This document shows, in pieces, positions 48,019 to 59,196 of a stretch of DNA of 64,000 bases. The stretch comes from Eimeria necatrix. Its lineage: Eukaryota > Apicomplexa > Conoidasida > Eucoccidiorida > Eimeriidae. Under the pieces are notes generated by a model. The model was not told the DNA's origin. It was given only the letters and a program-made list of their open reading frames with translations, and made no database searches. The DNA lies in NCBI RefSeq assembly GCF_000499385.1, contig NW_013654805.1, positions 93,536-157,535 on the forward strand, in the 5' to 3' direction. The position numbers were made by a program, and so were the translations under genes. Every line of letters starts with the position of its first letter. Position 1 is the stretch's first letter.

Positions 48019-49061
48019 CGTCCGGTTACTTTAGTAGTTCAGCACAAAAGCAACAAGAGGTTGTATACGCGGTTTAAGTAGCATAGAAAGAAACACCTTA
48101 TCTGCAGTGGCTCCAAAGGCAAGGAAATGGGAGGCTGACGACAGCCACTGGAGGCACTACTGTCTTGATGTGGACTTGCAAGGTCACAACACAAAGAGAC
48201 AAAAGGACTGCCTGCGCTTATGGCCAGTTGGATAAACCGACGTGATTTTTCCTCAAGTCTGTCCAACCCATTTACGCCCCGTTGCACAGAAAGCCAGTGT
48301 CCTCAAGACACACTCGGACACTGTAGAGACGGCGATAGGCCTGTTTGCCTCTAGCAATCACAAAGCTTGCTAACTGTTGTTATTTGAAACAGGATATCCT
48401 TGTGCAAAGGTCGTCTCAGACGGACGTTGCTGCAGTATGGGAATTATTAAGAACTTCCCGCAAGGAGTCGGCAGTAAGCGTAGGGGGCATGTTGGATGGC
48501 TGCTACGGCACATCAGCCGCAGCCCCAAGCAGAGGCAGCGGCTGCACTTGGCTGAGGCGGATTCGCCTTTTTTGAATATTTCTTGGGTGTTGAGGGTCGG
48601 GAAGTATTGCAGTTCGCTCCAAGAGAGATTCTCCAGTATCCATGGTTTGCATTAGCGGCACCCTACCACCAACCCTGTTGGCGCACAGCTCAGCGGCTTG
48701 CCTTTTCCGTGGGAGCAACGGCAACAGTCGCAGCTGGAACTAGCGATAAGAAACGACGAACGTAGATACAGCATTGAAGGAGGTAGCGGCGCTTCCGACG
48801 CAGCACATGGGTTTCCACGTCGCCACAGCCCCATCCGGCGGGACTTTCCACGTAGCAGCGGCACTAATTAACCGCTTGCAATCGTGGGGCTACGGTGTAG
48901 GGCCCCAAAAGGCTAGGTAACAAGTTTGTAGCTCTGGAGGCGACAACAGGAGGAGCAGCTGCCTGAACAAGAGAGAAGAGCGGAAAGGCGCACCGGCGGC
49001 TTCGGCAACAACAGGAGCGTGAGAAGGCGCTAAAGCGGTAGTGTTGCGTTACGTTAAGAAA
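48019..49061. promoter_or_regulatory. Divergent intergenic region
   Basis: It separates the starts of the secreted-protein gene (-) and the WBP11-like gene (+), so both promoters should lie here. A plus-strand open stretch at 48,345-48,765 is compositionally coding-like but has no domain or splice support. Confidence 0.45.
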
Positions 49062-52004
49062 ATGGTCAATCCAAGCAAGAAATTCATAGGGGCGGAAACC
49101 CTGAAGTCGTATAACCCGTCAACAGAACACAGGCGCAAGGAGAGGGACGCGGAGAAGAAAAAAGTAAGGACAACCAACATCTCATCCTGTCTTAAATATT
49201 ATGGAATTTTTCAATGCCTGAGGCCAGTTTAGCTTAAAGGCATTGGCGTCGGACCTTGGTGTGTGAACAGAACAAAGCGGAGAGAAAGGTCACTAGGGAA
49301 CAGGCGCTCCTCAAGAAAAACCCCGTAGCTATTAAGGAGGAGCTCGATAAACTGGAAGCTTTGGGCAAGGAGAATTGCGCTGCTGCTGAATCTGTGGTGT
49401 TCCGATTGCTGTTATCCTTCTGCTCCTTCGGCGATTGAGTGTAACGCTGCTATGGTTGCTACTGCTGTTTTTGCTTTGCAGCCAAATCTGGCCAACCTAT
49501 GACGGAAGGGCGCACGCGTCGTTTACAGAAGCTGCAGCAGCTGTGGGCCCAAGTCGTGAGCCAAGTGGAGGCGGAACGTCGCGTGAGAACTGCAGATGTG
49601 TCCTCTGTTGCATCAGTAGACCCCAGGAGCAGTAGCAGCAGCAGTGGCCCGAACGCCAGATGTCTACAGCAGCGGCTTTCACATGGTGAACGTATTCCAG
49701 ATGAGGAGGAAAGACGTTATTACTGCCCTGAGCTCTGCAACACGGGCATATTCCGCCGTAGGTTCTCTTACATGCCGCCTTGTTCTTGGATTCCGCCCAC
49801 GGCTGCTCTCTTCTAGTGCATTCTGCAACATTTTTTTCCCGTTAGTTTCGTTGCTGCCTTGCAGATCCTGATGGCTCCATACGGCCTTATCCGCCTCCTG
49901 TGGCAAATGACAAGTCTGAGCAGAGAAGACGCTGTAAGGCTTAGCTGGGTTGAGACCTAGTGTGTAGAGAGGGTTTAGTTGTATCTTTGGGATTCTTAAC
50001 TATTCAACAGATGCGGCATTTAGCTGCTTTCCACCTTCTGTGGAACATCTCAGCGTGTGTGGCGGAGGCATTTGATGGGACTGCCGCAAGGTCCTGATTT
50101 GTTATATCAACCTGTTCCCCATTTTCTTGGCTTTCAGTCGTGGAGAGTCAGCAAAGACGAATGCGGGAAAGACGCGATCTGTCGAGAAACTCTGACATGA
50201 GCAGTGATTCGGAAAGTGAAGAGGAGAACTCTACCAGTGCTGCAGCACCTAGCAGCAGCGGTTGCAGCAGCAAAAGAACACTGGCCACAGAAGCAGCTGC
50301 AACTAAAGAGGCAGTGGAAGATTTCCTGGCTTCTATTCCGCTTCCAGACGAGCCGCCTCCACCAGCGGCACTTTCGCCTCAGGCCCCAACGTGAGCGTCG
50401 CTTCTGTTCCTGCCATTGTGTTTCTTTAGCGGTCTGTTGCGACTCTGTGGCATCCTAATGGGTTCGATACAGTGAATACAATGCCTCACGTTTCTTCCTT
50501 TGAAGGTGCTTTTACTCGCTCAGGTGTCGCCACTGCTGCAATTCTAAATCTCGAGCCTAGCGTACTCTGTTGCTGCTTGTGTTGTTTGGATAGAACTGCG
50601 GAGCGGCAACAGACGGCTTCTGCCCCAGTGGCGATGCCCTTTTTGCCATTCCCTTTCCCTGTGCCTCCTCCAGTTGGCGCTTATGGTGCAGGTTCTCAGC
50701 CGTCTTCTACAGGCGCACCTCAAGGAGTGAGTTTTGTGCTTTTACCTGAGCTGTCGGAAAGCAGGTTTGCCTGTTGTCCACAAGATGCTCGAGACAGTCT
50801 TTGTTGCATCGTTTTTTTTTATTATGTTGTTTAACGACGTGCAGGGGCCGCCAGGGTTCTTCTCACGTGGGTTTGTGGTGAGCCGGCTCAGGAATTCACG
50901 AGTAGTACATATTTTGTCAGCAGACCCACTGACACGCAACAGCTTTAGACGGCTTTATGGCACTGAATATCAAAACAGTCGGCTTCTGTTGATTCGGCAG
51001 TGGCTTTTGTCCGTTGTTTTAGTTGACGCCATTGCGGATGCTGCGGGTAGTGCTGCTGTTAAAGTTTTCCTGAGTGAATGCTGCTATATTTTTCTTTCTT
51101 TCGTGCCTGACTTTTCAGCCCCCTTTCGTTGCCATCCCCGCTCCTCCATCGCAACTGCTTGCCCACATGCAGCAGATGCAGCAGCTGTCCGGGCAGCAGC
51201 AGCCCGGGCAGCAGCAGCCCGGGCAGCAGCAGCCGCATAAGGTGCAGCAGCCGCAGCAGCGCATACCGCAGCAGGATCCGCTCGAGCCACAGTACCCTGC
51301 TACGGCGGGACCGCCTAACGTGCACAAGAGACCACCTGTCCAGCGGACGCCGCCTGTCCCACCGAAAAAGCAACTGACCGGCAGTAGGTCAGCAGAGGCA
51401 GCCGACTTGAAGGCAGCAATGGCCTTCGTTCCAACTCATCTGAGGTAAGAAAACATGGAGGAAATGCTTACTGAGTATGTCCGGTGTGGTCATTGTGAGC
51501 CGTAGAGTTGTGCCGAACTGCAGCAGTTGTGCGTAACATTACTTTTGCGTCGGTGCTTTGCGTGTAGGACCAAGAAGCTGCCGGCCACGGCGAAAACACG
51601 TGAAGGGCCTTCGATATCTCAAGTGTCTGCGTACTCCATGGGGGCTGCAGCTCTTGGGCGTCAAGTATGCGGCACCGGCGCATCATCTGACAAGCCAGTG
51701 TCTGGCTTGGCAAGGTTCTTAGGAGAAAGCAAAGTGCAGCAAGAAGGAAGCTGTCTTAAGGGTCCACCCAAAGCACCAGCACCTGCGGATCTCGATAGGG
51801 TAGGAGACTCACTGCGGATGGTTAGCCTTAGTGGCTGTTGCTGTCCTAGGTAGAAAATGTTACGATGCTGCTTCTGGTGATGTGCAGTACGTCCATTTCA
51901 CCTCGTAGCAGCTGTGCAGCCTTGAGAGGTTGTTATCAGCTAGATTCATCTGGTGTTTTTTTCAGGCATTTGACGAGTTTCTGAAGGAGGTTGGGGCTTC
52001 ATAA
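49062..52004 (+). CDS. WBP11: WBP11-like splicing factor (about 458 aa, ten exons)
   Basis: Exons 49062-49163, 49271-49364, 49482-49577, 49865-49933, 50138-50390, 50594-50726, 50845-50877, 51119-51444, 51568-51799 and 51966-52004 give 1,377 bases in phase. The N-terminus matches the Wbp11 domain: MVNPSKKFIGAETLKSYNPS and KNKAERKVTREQALLKKNP, then EELDKLEAL and MTEGRTRRLQKLQ. Exon 5 is acidic and carries the SIPLPDEPPPP motif. The middle is Pro/Gln-rich with PGQQQ repeats. Two family-diagnostic C-terminal motifs are kept: AFVPTHLRTKK (human FVPTALRVRR) and the final DEFLKEVGAS (human YEAFMKEMEGLL). WBP11 is a nuclear protein of activated spliceosomes that binds PQBP1 and WW-domain partners. 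Exon 7 is a 33-base microexon. The second intron seems to use a GC donor (TTTGG|GCAAGG at 49365). The exon 3 donor is the least certain. The ATG chosen matches the family start. Confidence 0.85.
51187..51240 (+). repeat. PGQQQ-coding short tandem repeat
   Basis: The 15-base unit CCGGGCAGCAGCAGC is repeated about three times in exon 8 of the WBP11-like gene and reads PGQQQPGQQQPGQQQP. It is flanked by further CAG runs on both sides. Confidence 0.85.
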
Positions 52005-53254
52005 GGAGTACGCTGGGATAGGAGAAACGAAGCGTTTTGCGTGTTGCCGCGTCCTAGGCATTTTCAGCAGCTGCCCACTACTTGCAGTGGCAACAGTCCC
52101 CTCGTGGCTATGCCACGGCTAGGCTTTATGCGCTGGTAGGTACGTCGTGGATACTAAGACGTGTCGCTACAATGGGAGCATGTTCTTCTTGGCAAGAATA
52201 CCAGAATTCCTTAGCTCGTGTAGTCAGCGTTTCGTTCTTTTTGTCGTGAGCTCTAGTGGCTTACTCGCAGCATCTCACCCTGAAATTTTGATTGTTGATT
52301 TTTTTAAGCCGTCCTAATTGCTTTGGAGTTGCAGTGATGCCTGGAGTGTACGTTTGAGTAGCTACGCGTTAATGGAATCGAGCTGTTTTGCCAGGGCTTG
52401 CTGGGTTATCAGATGTAGTGTTCGAGCTGCATTAACTTTGGTTAACAGACCCTGAGGACGTCTGCTGAAGAGGTTGTTACTGGCTACACTGATACCATGT
52501 AGGTCCGTGATGTGTTACTGCCACCAGCACCCGTTACTGCCACCAGCACCCGACATAGTGAGTCCAGAAGCGACACCGGCAAGCCAATCAAGAAAGGAAA
52601 AATACAGAGTTTGTACCTACAGAAACAAGAGTTGCGCTAGGCAAGCTTGCTAGACAACAAAAGCATGGAAAGGACCCTATATGTGCAGCTGCAGCAGGGT
52701 CCAATGCGGTCCCGTTACATGTGAATGAAAGACAGTGACGAACAAAAGGTGTGAAAAGGTGCTCTCAAGTGCAAAACGCACAACAAATGGAAGCAACAAA
52801 ACATTCGGACAGAAGCAAGATGTGGCTACCCCTGAGGCTCCCAACCCCAGCAGCAGTGCCGCGCTAGTATCAAATCAGCAGACTGGTAAAGGCCAAGGTG
52901 TGCTATGGAATATGGGCCTTACTGCAGTCGTCCTAGCGGAAGTCATTTCCAGCGCGTTTGAAAAGCTGTGGGGAACTGTTGTTTTGTATAGCGTAGTTCA
53001 AGACAGGCGTCTGCAAAGTGGCTGCACCTCAGACCTAGGTGGCTTCCTGGAGAATGCCTCCAGTGACCGATGGCGAACGAATGCGTAGCGATCGTTCAGT
53101 CACAGGACTAGAGATGTAGTGCGTAAGAATCATTCTCGGACGACTTCTTAGTGGCAAGTATCATCTATGACACGTCGTTGGCAATCAGTTCACATGACAG
53201 AAGGTAATCGGGTTATCTTTAGATGCTATGCTGTGTTGATGCTTAGACGATACA
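52005..53254. other. Stretch with no supported gene
   Basis: It contains an 18-base direct duplication near 52,520-52,555 (ACTGCCACCAGCACCCGT). A 117-codon plus-strand frame at 52,735-53,088 has no recognisable domain and no splice context, so it is not called. Confidence 0.5.
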
Positions 53255-53583
53255 TAGTGCGAGCCATCTGCTCGCACTAGCTAAACAGAAGACGGCGGGC
53301 CGGACGTGGCACGATCAAAAGACCCTTTGATATTTATATCGTGCATAACAGACTCTGGTGCGGCACGTGCCGCACACGACTTTGGAATAGGTGACTACAC
53401 TCTTGTGCTCACCTTCTGAATAATACAAGTCGCATGTGAGGGCGAAGGGGTGAGCGCAGGTTGTGGGACTCGCAGAGCAGGCACGCGTGAGCTCAGACCA
53501 TCTCTTTGGTGAGCTGAAAGGATTTAAAATACAGGTGCCGGAATGAACACATGGTGCTCCCTTTGTAGAGCGCACCATGTGTT
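53255..53583. repeat. Cluster of four stem-loops
   Basis: Four inverted repeats lie within 330 bases: 53255-53279 (perfect 10-bp arms TAGTGCGAGC, 5-base loop); 53309-53344 (outer arms GCACGAT/ATCGTGC with a nested ATCAAA/TTTGAT stem); 53358-53375 (perfect 18-base palindrome around CACGTG); 53546-53583 (perfect 12-bp arms AACACATGGTGC, 14-base loop). The density exceeds anything else in the window. It lies just upstream of the decayed retrotransposon pol and outside any gene model. Structured RNA, an LTR remnant or a foldback cluster are all possible. Confidence 0.75.
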
Positions 53584-53693
53584 GCCATGTAAAGGGCGGC
53601 AGAGAGCTGTACTATGCACAGTCACGGTGCAGAACGACGCTTCTCTAGAACAAAGGTACTCAGTAGGCCTCCAAGGCGTCAACTACGTTGTGC

Positions 53694-56165
53694 TTTGTCA
53701 TAAACTATTTGGTAAATGATTGCACCCAACAGAAGTGCATAAGACACCTACAGAGGCAGTCACCGTATGAAGCGGACACCAAACTGTTTTTGCCGGTGCA
53801 GCACCAGCCGGATTCTTGCTGAAGGGCCCTGACGATCACCAAATTCTACCGCTGCTTGGTGGTCTCCACGTTAATTCTCTTATTTAGCGTATGATCACAG
53901 TCATCTCAGTCTCCACGAGCATGATATATGGGTGGAGAGACCCTGCTGACTCCCCAATATCTCCTCCAACAGCCATGTTTGCCAGTCATGTTCACCATTT
54001 AGCGAGTTGAATCTGCGGTTGATTTATTATCAAGCGTTGGACTTTCTTGTCGCTGTGCCTGGTTTCTTTGCGCCGCTTTTCAATCAGTAGAGGGGTAGGA
54101 GGCACCTAAATATTTGTCCATGCCGGAACTACAAGCTGGCATCTACTGGACAACTACTACTAACGGCTAAACAGTACCGGTGGAAGTTGGCTCTTCATAA
54201 GTCGTGGGCTTTAGCCTCAAGGGTGTCCCAGGTGCTTCGTGGCCGCACAAACACGAGCTTTCAACTGTTCCTACGTCCTGGAATAATTGCAAATCTTGAC
54301 GTTTCTATAGAGAGCTGACTCAGCAACCCATGCAGAACCCGTGTAATACGCATACTGCATCTGCCTCAAGCACCATATGCACGTATAACTTGACGCTCTG
54401 GCGCACCGACAGCGGGTGACTGCGGCCAAACCCATCCAGGGCCCACAGTTCGACTGTTTAATTTCCTCTTCACATCGTGGCAGTGTTCCGATACCTCAGG
54501 ATTACGTTATGACAAGGTGCACAAAATGAGGATGCTAATGTGCTGCCACGACACGGTTAGCGCGCCTTCACATCGGGGTAATGAGCTCTCCCTCGTGTCT
54601 CACGCACTATCTACGGATTACAAATTTCCCCATTATCGGCTGCTGTAGAGTGTCAGCAGCACCACAACACCCGAAGACTTCGCCCTAACTGCGTCAAGGT
54701 ACACAGCCAGCACTGTCCAATATTCGAGTGGCCAAGAACATTCTTCATTGAACATCACATGCGACGCTTCCTGGATTCGACGCTATTTCCTGTTCGGCCC
54801 TTTTGCCATCCATCCAGGCCCTAGAGATTTTCCACCAAGACCCATCTCAAAGAAGGAACACCCTGCATCTCTTCTACTAGTTCTGGCTGCAGCCCATCTA
54901 AAATCTCCTGTTCTCCGCGACCCGACAGGGCCGGGAGGAACGGCGACATCTCTTAACTTGAGTCTTCTGCCCTTCTTCTTTGCATCCGCTTCAAACGCCC
55001 TTTACTTAGTGCTTGTATAAAAGGCTTACGGGATATTTTTGTTTCCTGACCTCATCAATGGTATAGTTTACACCCATCACGATTAGGTGACTGCAGGCCA
55101 CCGGGAGCAAAGGAAAATTCTCCTTGCTTGGTTACGCATTGCTACTGGCGAGATTTGCGTAACTCTACAACGGGGCATGCTGTACACTTGGTACAATGCC
55201 GGATACCTAATTCTGAATTATGCGACCCCGCGTCGGCCGCTTCTTATTTCCTCAAGACTCTGGAGTCTTCTATACCTTTGCTTCACAATGGAGCTTCCTC
55301 CTACCGCTACTGGCCATGATTCTATCCCAGCGGCCATTGATATTCTCAAAAAGATGGCACATTTTCATCCTTACCAAGAGAAAAGCTACAGCAGCAGACG
55401 CTTTCGAACTTCTTGCTGGCCCACTTATCCGCCACCACGGTCTCCTTGAAATAATAACCTCTGACGGAGATGAGTCTTGCTCTCAACTAGAATTACAGCG
55501 GCACCCGTGGGCCCGCCTCTGCAGTGATTCTGTCATACTGTCTGCCTACCGGCTCACAGCAGACATGCAAACTGGACCTACTGGCTGTATTCTGGAGTAT
55601 ACGTACCACACTCACATCTAGTAGGAGAACAAAGAATAAGATTGCCTACTCTCTATTCTCGAACTAGCACAGAACACGGCACGAGACTATTTACTGCGAG
55701 CGGAGTTGACATTTTTGGCATTTTTTGTTCACTTACACTTCCCATAATCTGGATGTCTCTGCACTTCTGTGATCGAGCGGTGAATCACATCTTGTTTTCT
55801 ATATGGCGGCAGCAAAGCACATACTTGTACTACACACGACGGCAAACCAAGGACGCAAGAGAGGACAAATCTGACTTCAGCAAGCATTCATGCTTGTCTT
55901 AAAACTCTATTGTGCTTTTGGTTCAGGAACAGAACGCATCAGCGACGCTATCCACATCTTGGAGTTGCCTCCCACGTAGTTCTGTCATAATGTTTTCTGC
56001 GTGTCTTAAATTGCTGCATACTTCCCTCACGACTCGCACTTCGTCACCAACAGTAGTACCGGCTAAACATTTACCAGTCTTTGATCCTACATTATGAACA
56101 TGTACGACCAAAGCACGTCCGAAGCTCAAAGTGCTACCGAAATTCCACATTTTTCCTTGCATTTA
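53694..56165 (+). mobile_element. Decayed Ty3/gypsy-type LTR retrotransposon (pol relic)
   Basis: Pol landmarks occur in the right order and spacing on one strand, broken by stops and frameshifts. At 53,694 FVINYLVND...CIRHL fits the RT active-site region (FVVYLDD...HLRHL), with the catalytic YxDD lost. At 54,019-54,082 YYQALDFLVAVPGFFAPLF fits the RT thumb motif YYRxFI...APL. At 54,571-54,627 NELSLVSHALSTDYKF fits the RNase H end (N.VADALSR..DY). The integrase is clearest: SSRLWSLLYLCFTMELPPTA and GHDSIPAAIDILKKMAHF at about 55,250-55,372, then after a frameshift IRHHGLLEIITSDGDE and SAYRLTADMQTG to 55,605. A possible integrase tail (RPKLKVLPKFHIF) lies at 56,115-56,160. Chromovirus-like LTR elements have been reported in Eimeria genomes. 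No LTRs or target-site duplications were found. Confidence 0.75.
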
Positions 56166-57949
56166 CTTTGCTTATGAGGAGGAAAAACATGAACGGCAAG
56201 ATAAATAGGCCGCCCACGCCCGCGTTCGTCAAGCTCTTGCAAGACAGTACCCAGACCCTGCGTCGCTGCAAGTATGTGGTGGGCACTTCTCCTGGAGCGT
56301 GTGAATCTTTCTGCGCAGCACTTATGAGCACTTTTCATGCACAGTATAAGCCAGAAGAGCCTTACCTGTACAGACAAAGGATACGTTTTCTAACCCGCGC
56401 CGCCGGCTCCGCAGGGAGGTTCGAGGCGGAGCTGTCACACACTCCAAAGTCATTTCAGCTCACTTAACTCCCATAATGCATACTAGAAAGTACTTTTTGC
56501 AAGGTTGACATCCACAGCAAAGGGGTCGCAGCCTTCAGTTGGCTGTGTGGGGACACAGGCGCCAATACCAGCCCCATTCGCTCCTTCAAAGATCTGAAGA
56601 TACGTGTTGTGCTGAAAACAAGCATTTTATGCGATTGTATCTACGCACAGGCCGGTGGTGAACGCGGTAGAGACTTCTGCCTCAGGAGTTCTCCTTCAGC
56701 ATCCCGCACCCTGCAATAGTCTGCCCAGTATTTTCTTCTTTGACAAGGCATATTGACCAGGCGTTGCCTGGTCAATATGCCTTGTCAATACTGGCGTCCG
56801 AAAAATGCATGTTTGGGTTGGTTTTTCAATGGTGCACTGTTTCGTACCCTCCCCATACCCCTTCTACTGTGTGGTCATCTCGGAACTAACCCCTTGAAAA
56901 GAAAATTAAAGGCTACTCTATTCACGCACCTACACACTGTCACAGTGCACTTATCAGGTAACTGTGCTGCTAGCCAAAATACAAGCCACGCCACGAACGT
57001 ATCTAACCCTAGAGGCAATCTCACGTGACCCGAGGGCTCCCATGTCTGGGTCTGGCCAGCAGAGACCCCAAACGCTTATATCCTGAATCAGGGCGAACAT
57101 ACTATGCCGTTTCAGAGCACGCTATGCTGGTGTCACAACTATATTATGCCATTAACAGCACCTGCAATAGTTTCTTCGGGCACGGCTCTCTGAGCGTAAA
57201 CCAACGGAAATTCCCTACCCCCCACAGGGTTTTGATGTCCATTAAATTTATATGTGGTGCACGGCAAAAAATTTGATTTGTAAGGCCAATAAGCAACTAG
57301 CACAGTGTGTTACAAGCCTCAATGCAGGCCTGTTGAGGACGGACTGAATTCACTCCTGCAGAAGGAAATATGGGGCCCGGCGTTGCCATCCTTACGCGCA
57401 TGCATGCAACCTTGTCGCCTTCCTCGTTCGTGGGGTCATTTTTTGCCGTATGTGAATTTTCTCCCTTAATAGTGGCCGACGTACACACACAACGTGAGCC
57501 CGCTTCTTGTCCGTTGACACGTTACCCCTCTCCGCTTCTGGCATGCTTTTTCGTGGTCCATGTTCTTCTTTACTGGCCATTACTAAGTAAAAAACGCATT
57601 TCGAGCATTTGCACCAAATTTCTCCCCGTATGATGTAGGAGGTCACTGCTGCTTGGAGTGTTTGGTCCTGTTCACGCTCGCTGGATGAAAGGACCCGCTT
57701 CGTCATTATCTACTGCTCTGAGGGCATCTTGCTTACGCACCCCATTGTCAGTTTCACATGTAGTTCCCCGCATTTTCTACCTGTATTCGCGCTTTTAGGC
57801 CCGTGCTTGTGGGTTCCCTGGCAGCCCAGGTGTCATCCATTTGGAGGTGGAAAGACTTAACTTGCATTGCCTTGAGCCGAACCAGGGCAATTTCGGCTAT
57901 TTTTCCTACATAATTTACTGGTTATAATTCAGCAGCCTCGCTTCAAAAA
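56166..57949. other. Stretch with no supported gene
   Basis: It holds a perfect 23-bp-arm hairpin at 56,740-56,788 and may include the 3' LTR of the retroelement. Open frames up to 128 codons (56,081-56,467) have no domain support. The 3' part should contain the promoter of the HYPK-like gene. Confidence 0.5.
56740..56788. repeat. Perfect inverted repeat, 23-bp arms, 3-base loop
   Basis: TTGACAAGGCATATTGACCA plus GGC pairs exactly with its reverse complement after GTT. Beyond the arms, CCAGTA on the left and TACTGG on the right also pair if a 9-base pyrimidine-rich insertion on the left is looped out. It is near the 3' end of the retroelement relic. Confidence 0.9.
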
Positions 57950-58637
57950 ATGGTACCTCACCAGGACGAGAGAGGAGAGCCCCGGCCCTCAGAGGCGGCA
58001 GAGGTGCCCGGTGATCGGCTCCAGCAGGAGCAGCAGAAGGAACTGGCGTCTTTGGATCAGCAGGATGCCTCTGATACTGAAATGGACGAAAAGGTGAGGG
58101 GGTCCAACGTAACACAACCTAAGAAGCAGTGCAGCTATTCTCGTAGCTGGAGGTGCGGAAGCCACTGATACTAAGCACACAGAGGTATCTCACTCATCGC
58201 CTCTGCTTGGGGTACCTATTGATAAGAACTTGAAACTTAGCAGATTGAACATTATACATCCAAAAGGGGGCAATTCGTGCGAATTATTCATGTGCACGTC
58301 ACCGCCATTTCAAGGAGTAGGGCGGTGATATGATTAGCTACATACCACCGCCACTTCAAGGAGTAGGGCGATGATATGACTACCTATAAAGATGCACATC
58401 TTCGTCTGCTTGCTGTTTAGCGCGTTTTCTCAGAGGCAAGCAGCACTAATGACGTCCCTTGAACATGGAGAGACAGGGACAGTAGCAGCAGCTCACAAAT
58501 ACACTGTCTGCGCTGCATCGGTTCGGAAGCTGAGGGATTTGCTGCTTATTCCCGCTGCTGAGGTGGAGGCCGCATTGCAGCAGGCAGAGGGTGATTATGT
58601 CAAGGCAACACAGTTGCTTTTAGAGCAAGAGATTTGA
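57950..58637 (+). CDS. Small HYPK/UBA-like protein, 115 aa, two exons
   Basis: Exons 57950-58093 and 58434-58637 join in phase 0 (GACGAAAAG|GTGAGG to TTTTCTCAG). The first exon is acidic and Gln-rich (LQQEQQKELASLDQQDASDT). The second ends in a UBA-like three-helix segment: RKLRDLLLIPAAEVEAALQQ, then AEGDYVKATQLLL. Length and layout (disordered acidic N-terminus, C-terminal UBA-like domain) fit HYPK, the small partner of the ribosome-bound NatA N-acetyltransferase and a chaperone. The same UBA fold also occurs in NAC-alpha and EF-Ts-like proteins, so HYPK is the best fit rather than certain. The intron carries two 46-bp tandem repeats. Confidence 0.72.
58300..58390 (+). repeat. 46-bp tandem duplication inside an intron
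   Basis: The unit starts CACCGCCA(T/C)TTCAAGGAGTA and repeats 46 bases on, with about seven differences. It lies in the single intron of the HYPK-like gene, about 45-130 bases upstream of the acceptor. Each copy includes CACCGCC and a GGCGGTG or GGCGATG string that can pair within the copy. Confidence 0.85.
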
Positions 58638-59196
58638 TCTTGGCCACGGACGCGATACGTCGCGTCGCACCCATTCCTTCGATCCTTCAGGGTCTCCGGC
58701 AGTTTTCACAAACCTGCCTGCTTTCGACTGATCCCAATAAAAAGTTGCTTCTGCAGCTGAACAGTGCAAGAAGACCGCGTGTATCTTGATGCACAGCCTT
58801 TTGCTTGAGCCCAATACGGCTGTAAGGTTCCGAGAAACAGATTATTGAATTCCCAAAAACCGCCTAAAGCCTTTTCCTCTGAAGCTGTGCCTGTTCGAAA
58901 GCCCTACGCAATGAGTTGCGGAACCAACTAGGCGTGTCTAATTGCATTTTTCTTGGTTATTCACTGCCTAGGTAGACTGGTGGCGTCACCTTGTTCAACT
59001 GATGAGTGAAAGTAATGTCGTACGCTTCCTCTTTACGAGCGGGGTTGGGTTTCAGTACGGATAGGTGAACCAGTAGAAGGCCAAGCTGGGACCATCAAAT
59101 ACCCAGTAGTTGGGAGCAACGAGAGCCCCGCGGGTCTCCACAGCTTTGCTAGTCGGTGTGCAGTGGCTGAAGATTACGTTAGATGACTGCACAAGC
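58638..59196. other. Intergenic region between convergent genes
   Basis: No supported gene. It separates the 3' ends of the HYPK-like gene (+) and the 115-residue gene (-). Confidence 0.5.

Noticed and set aside
52735..53088. 117-codon plus-strand open frame
   Set aside because: No recognisable motif and no clear regulatory or splice context; it lies between the WBP11-like gene and the retroelement relic and may be chance.
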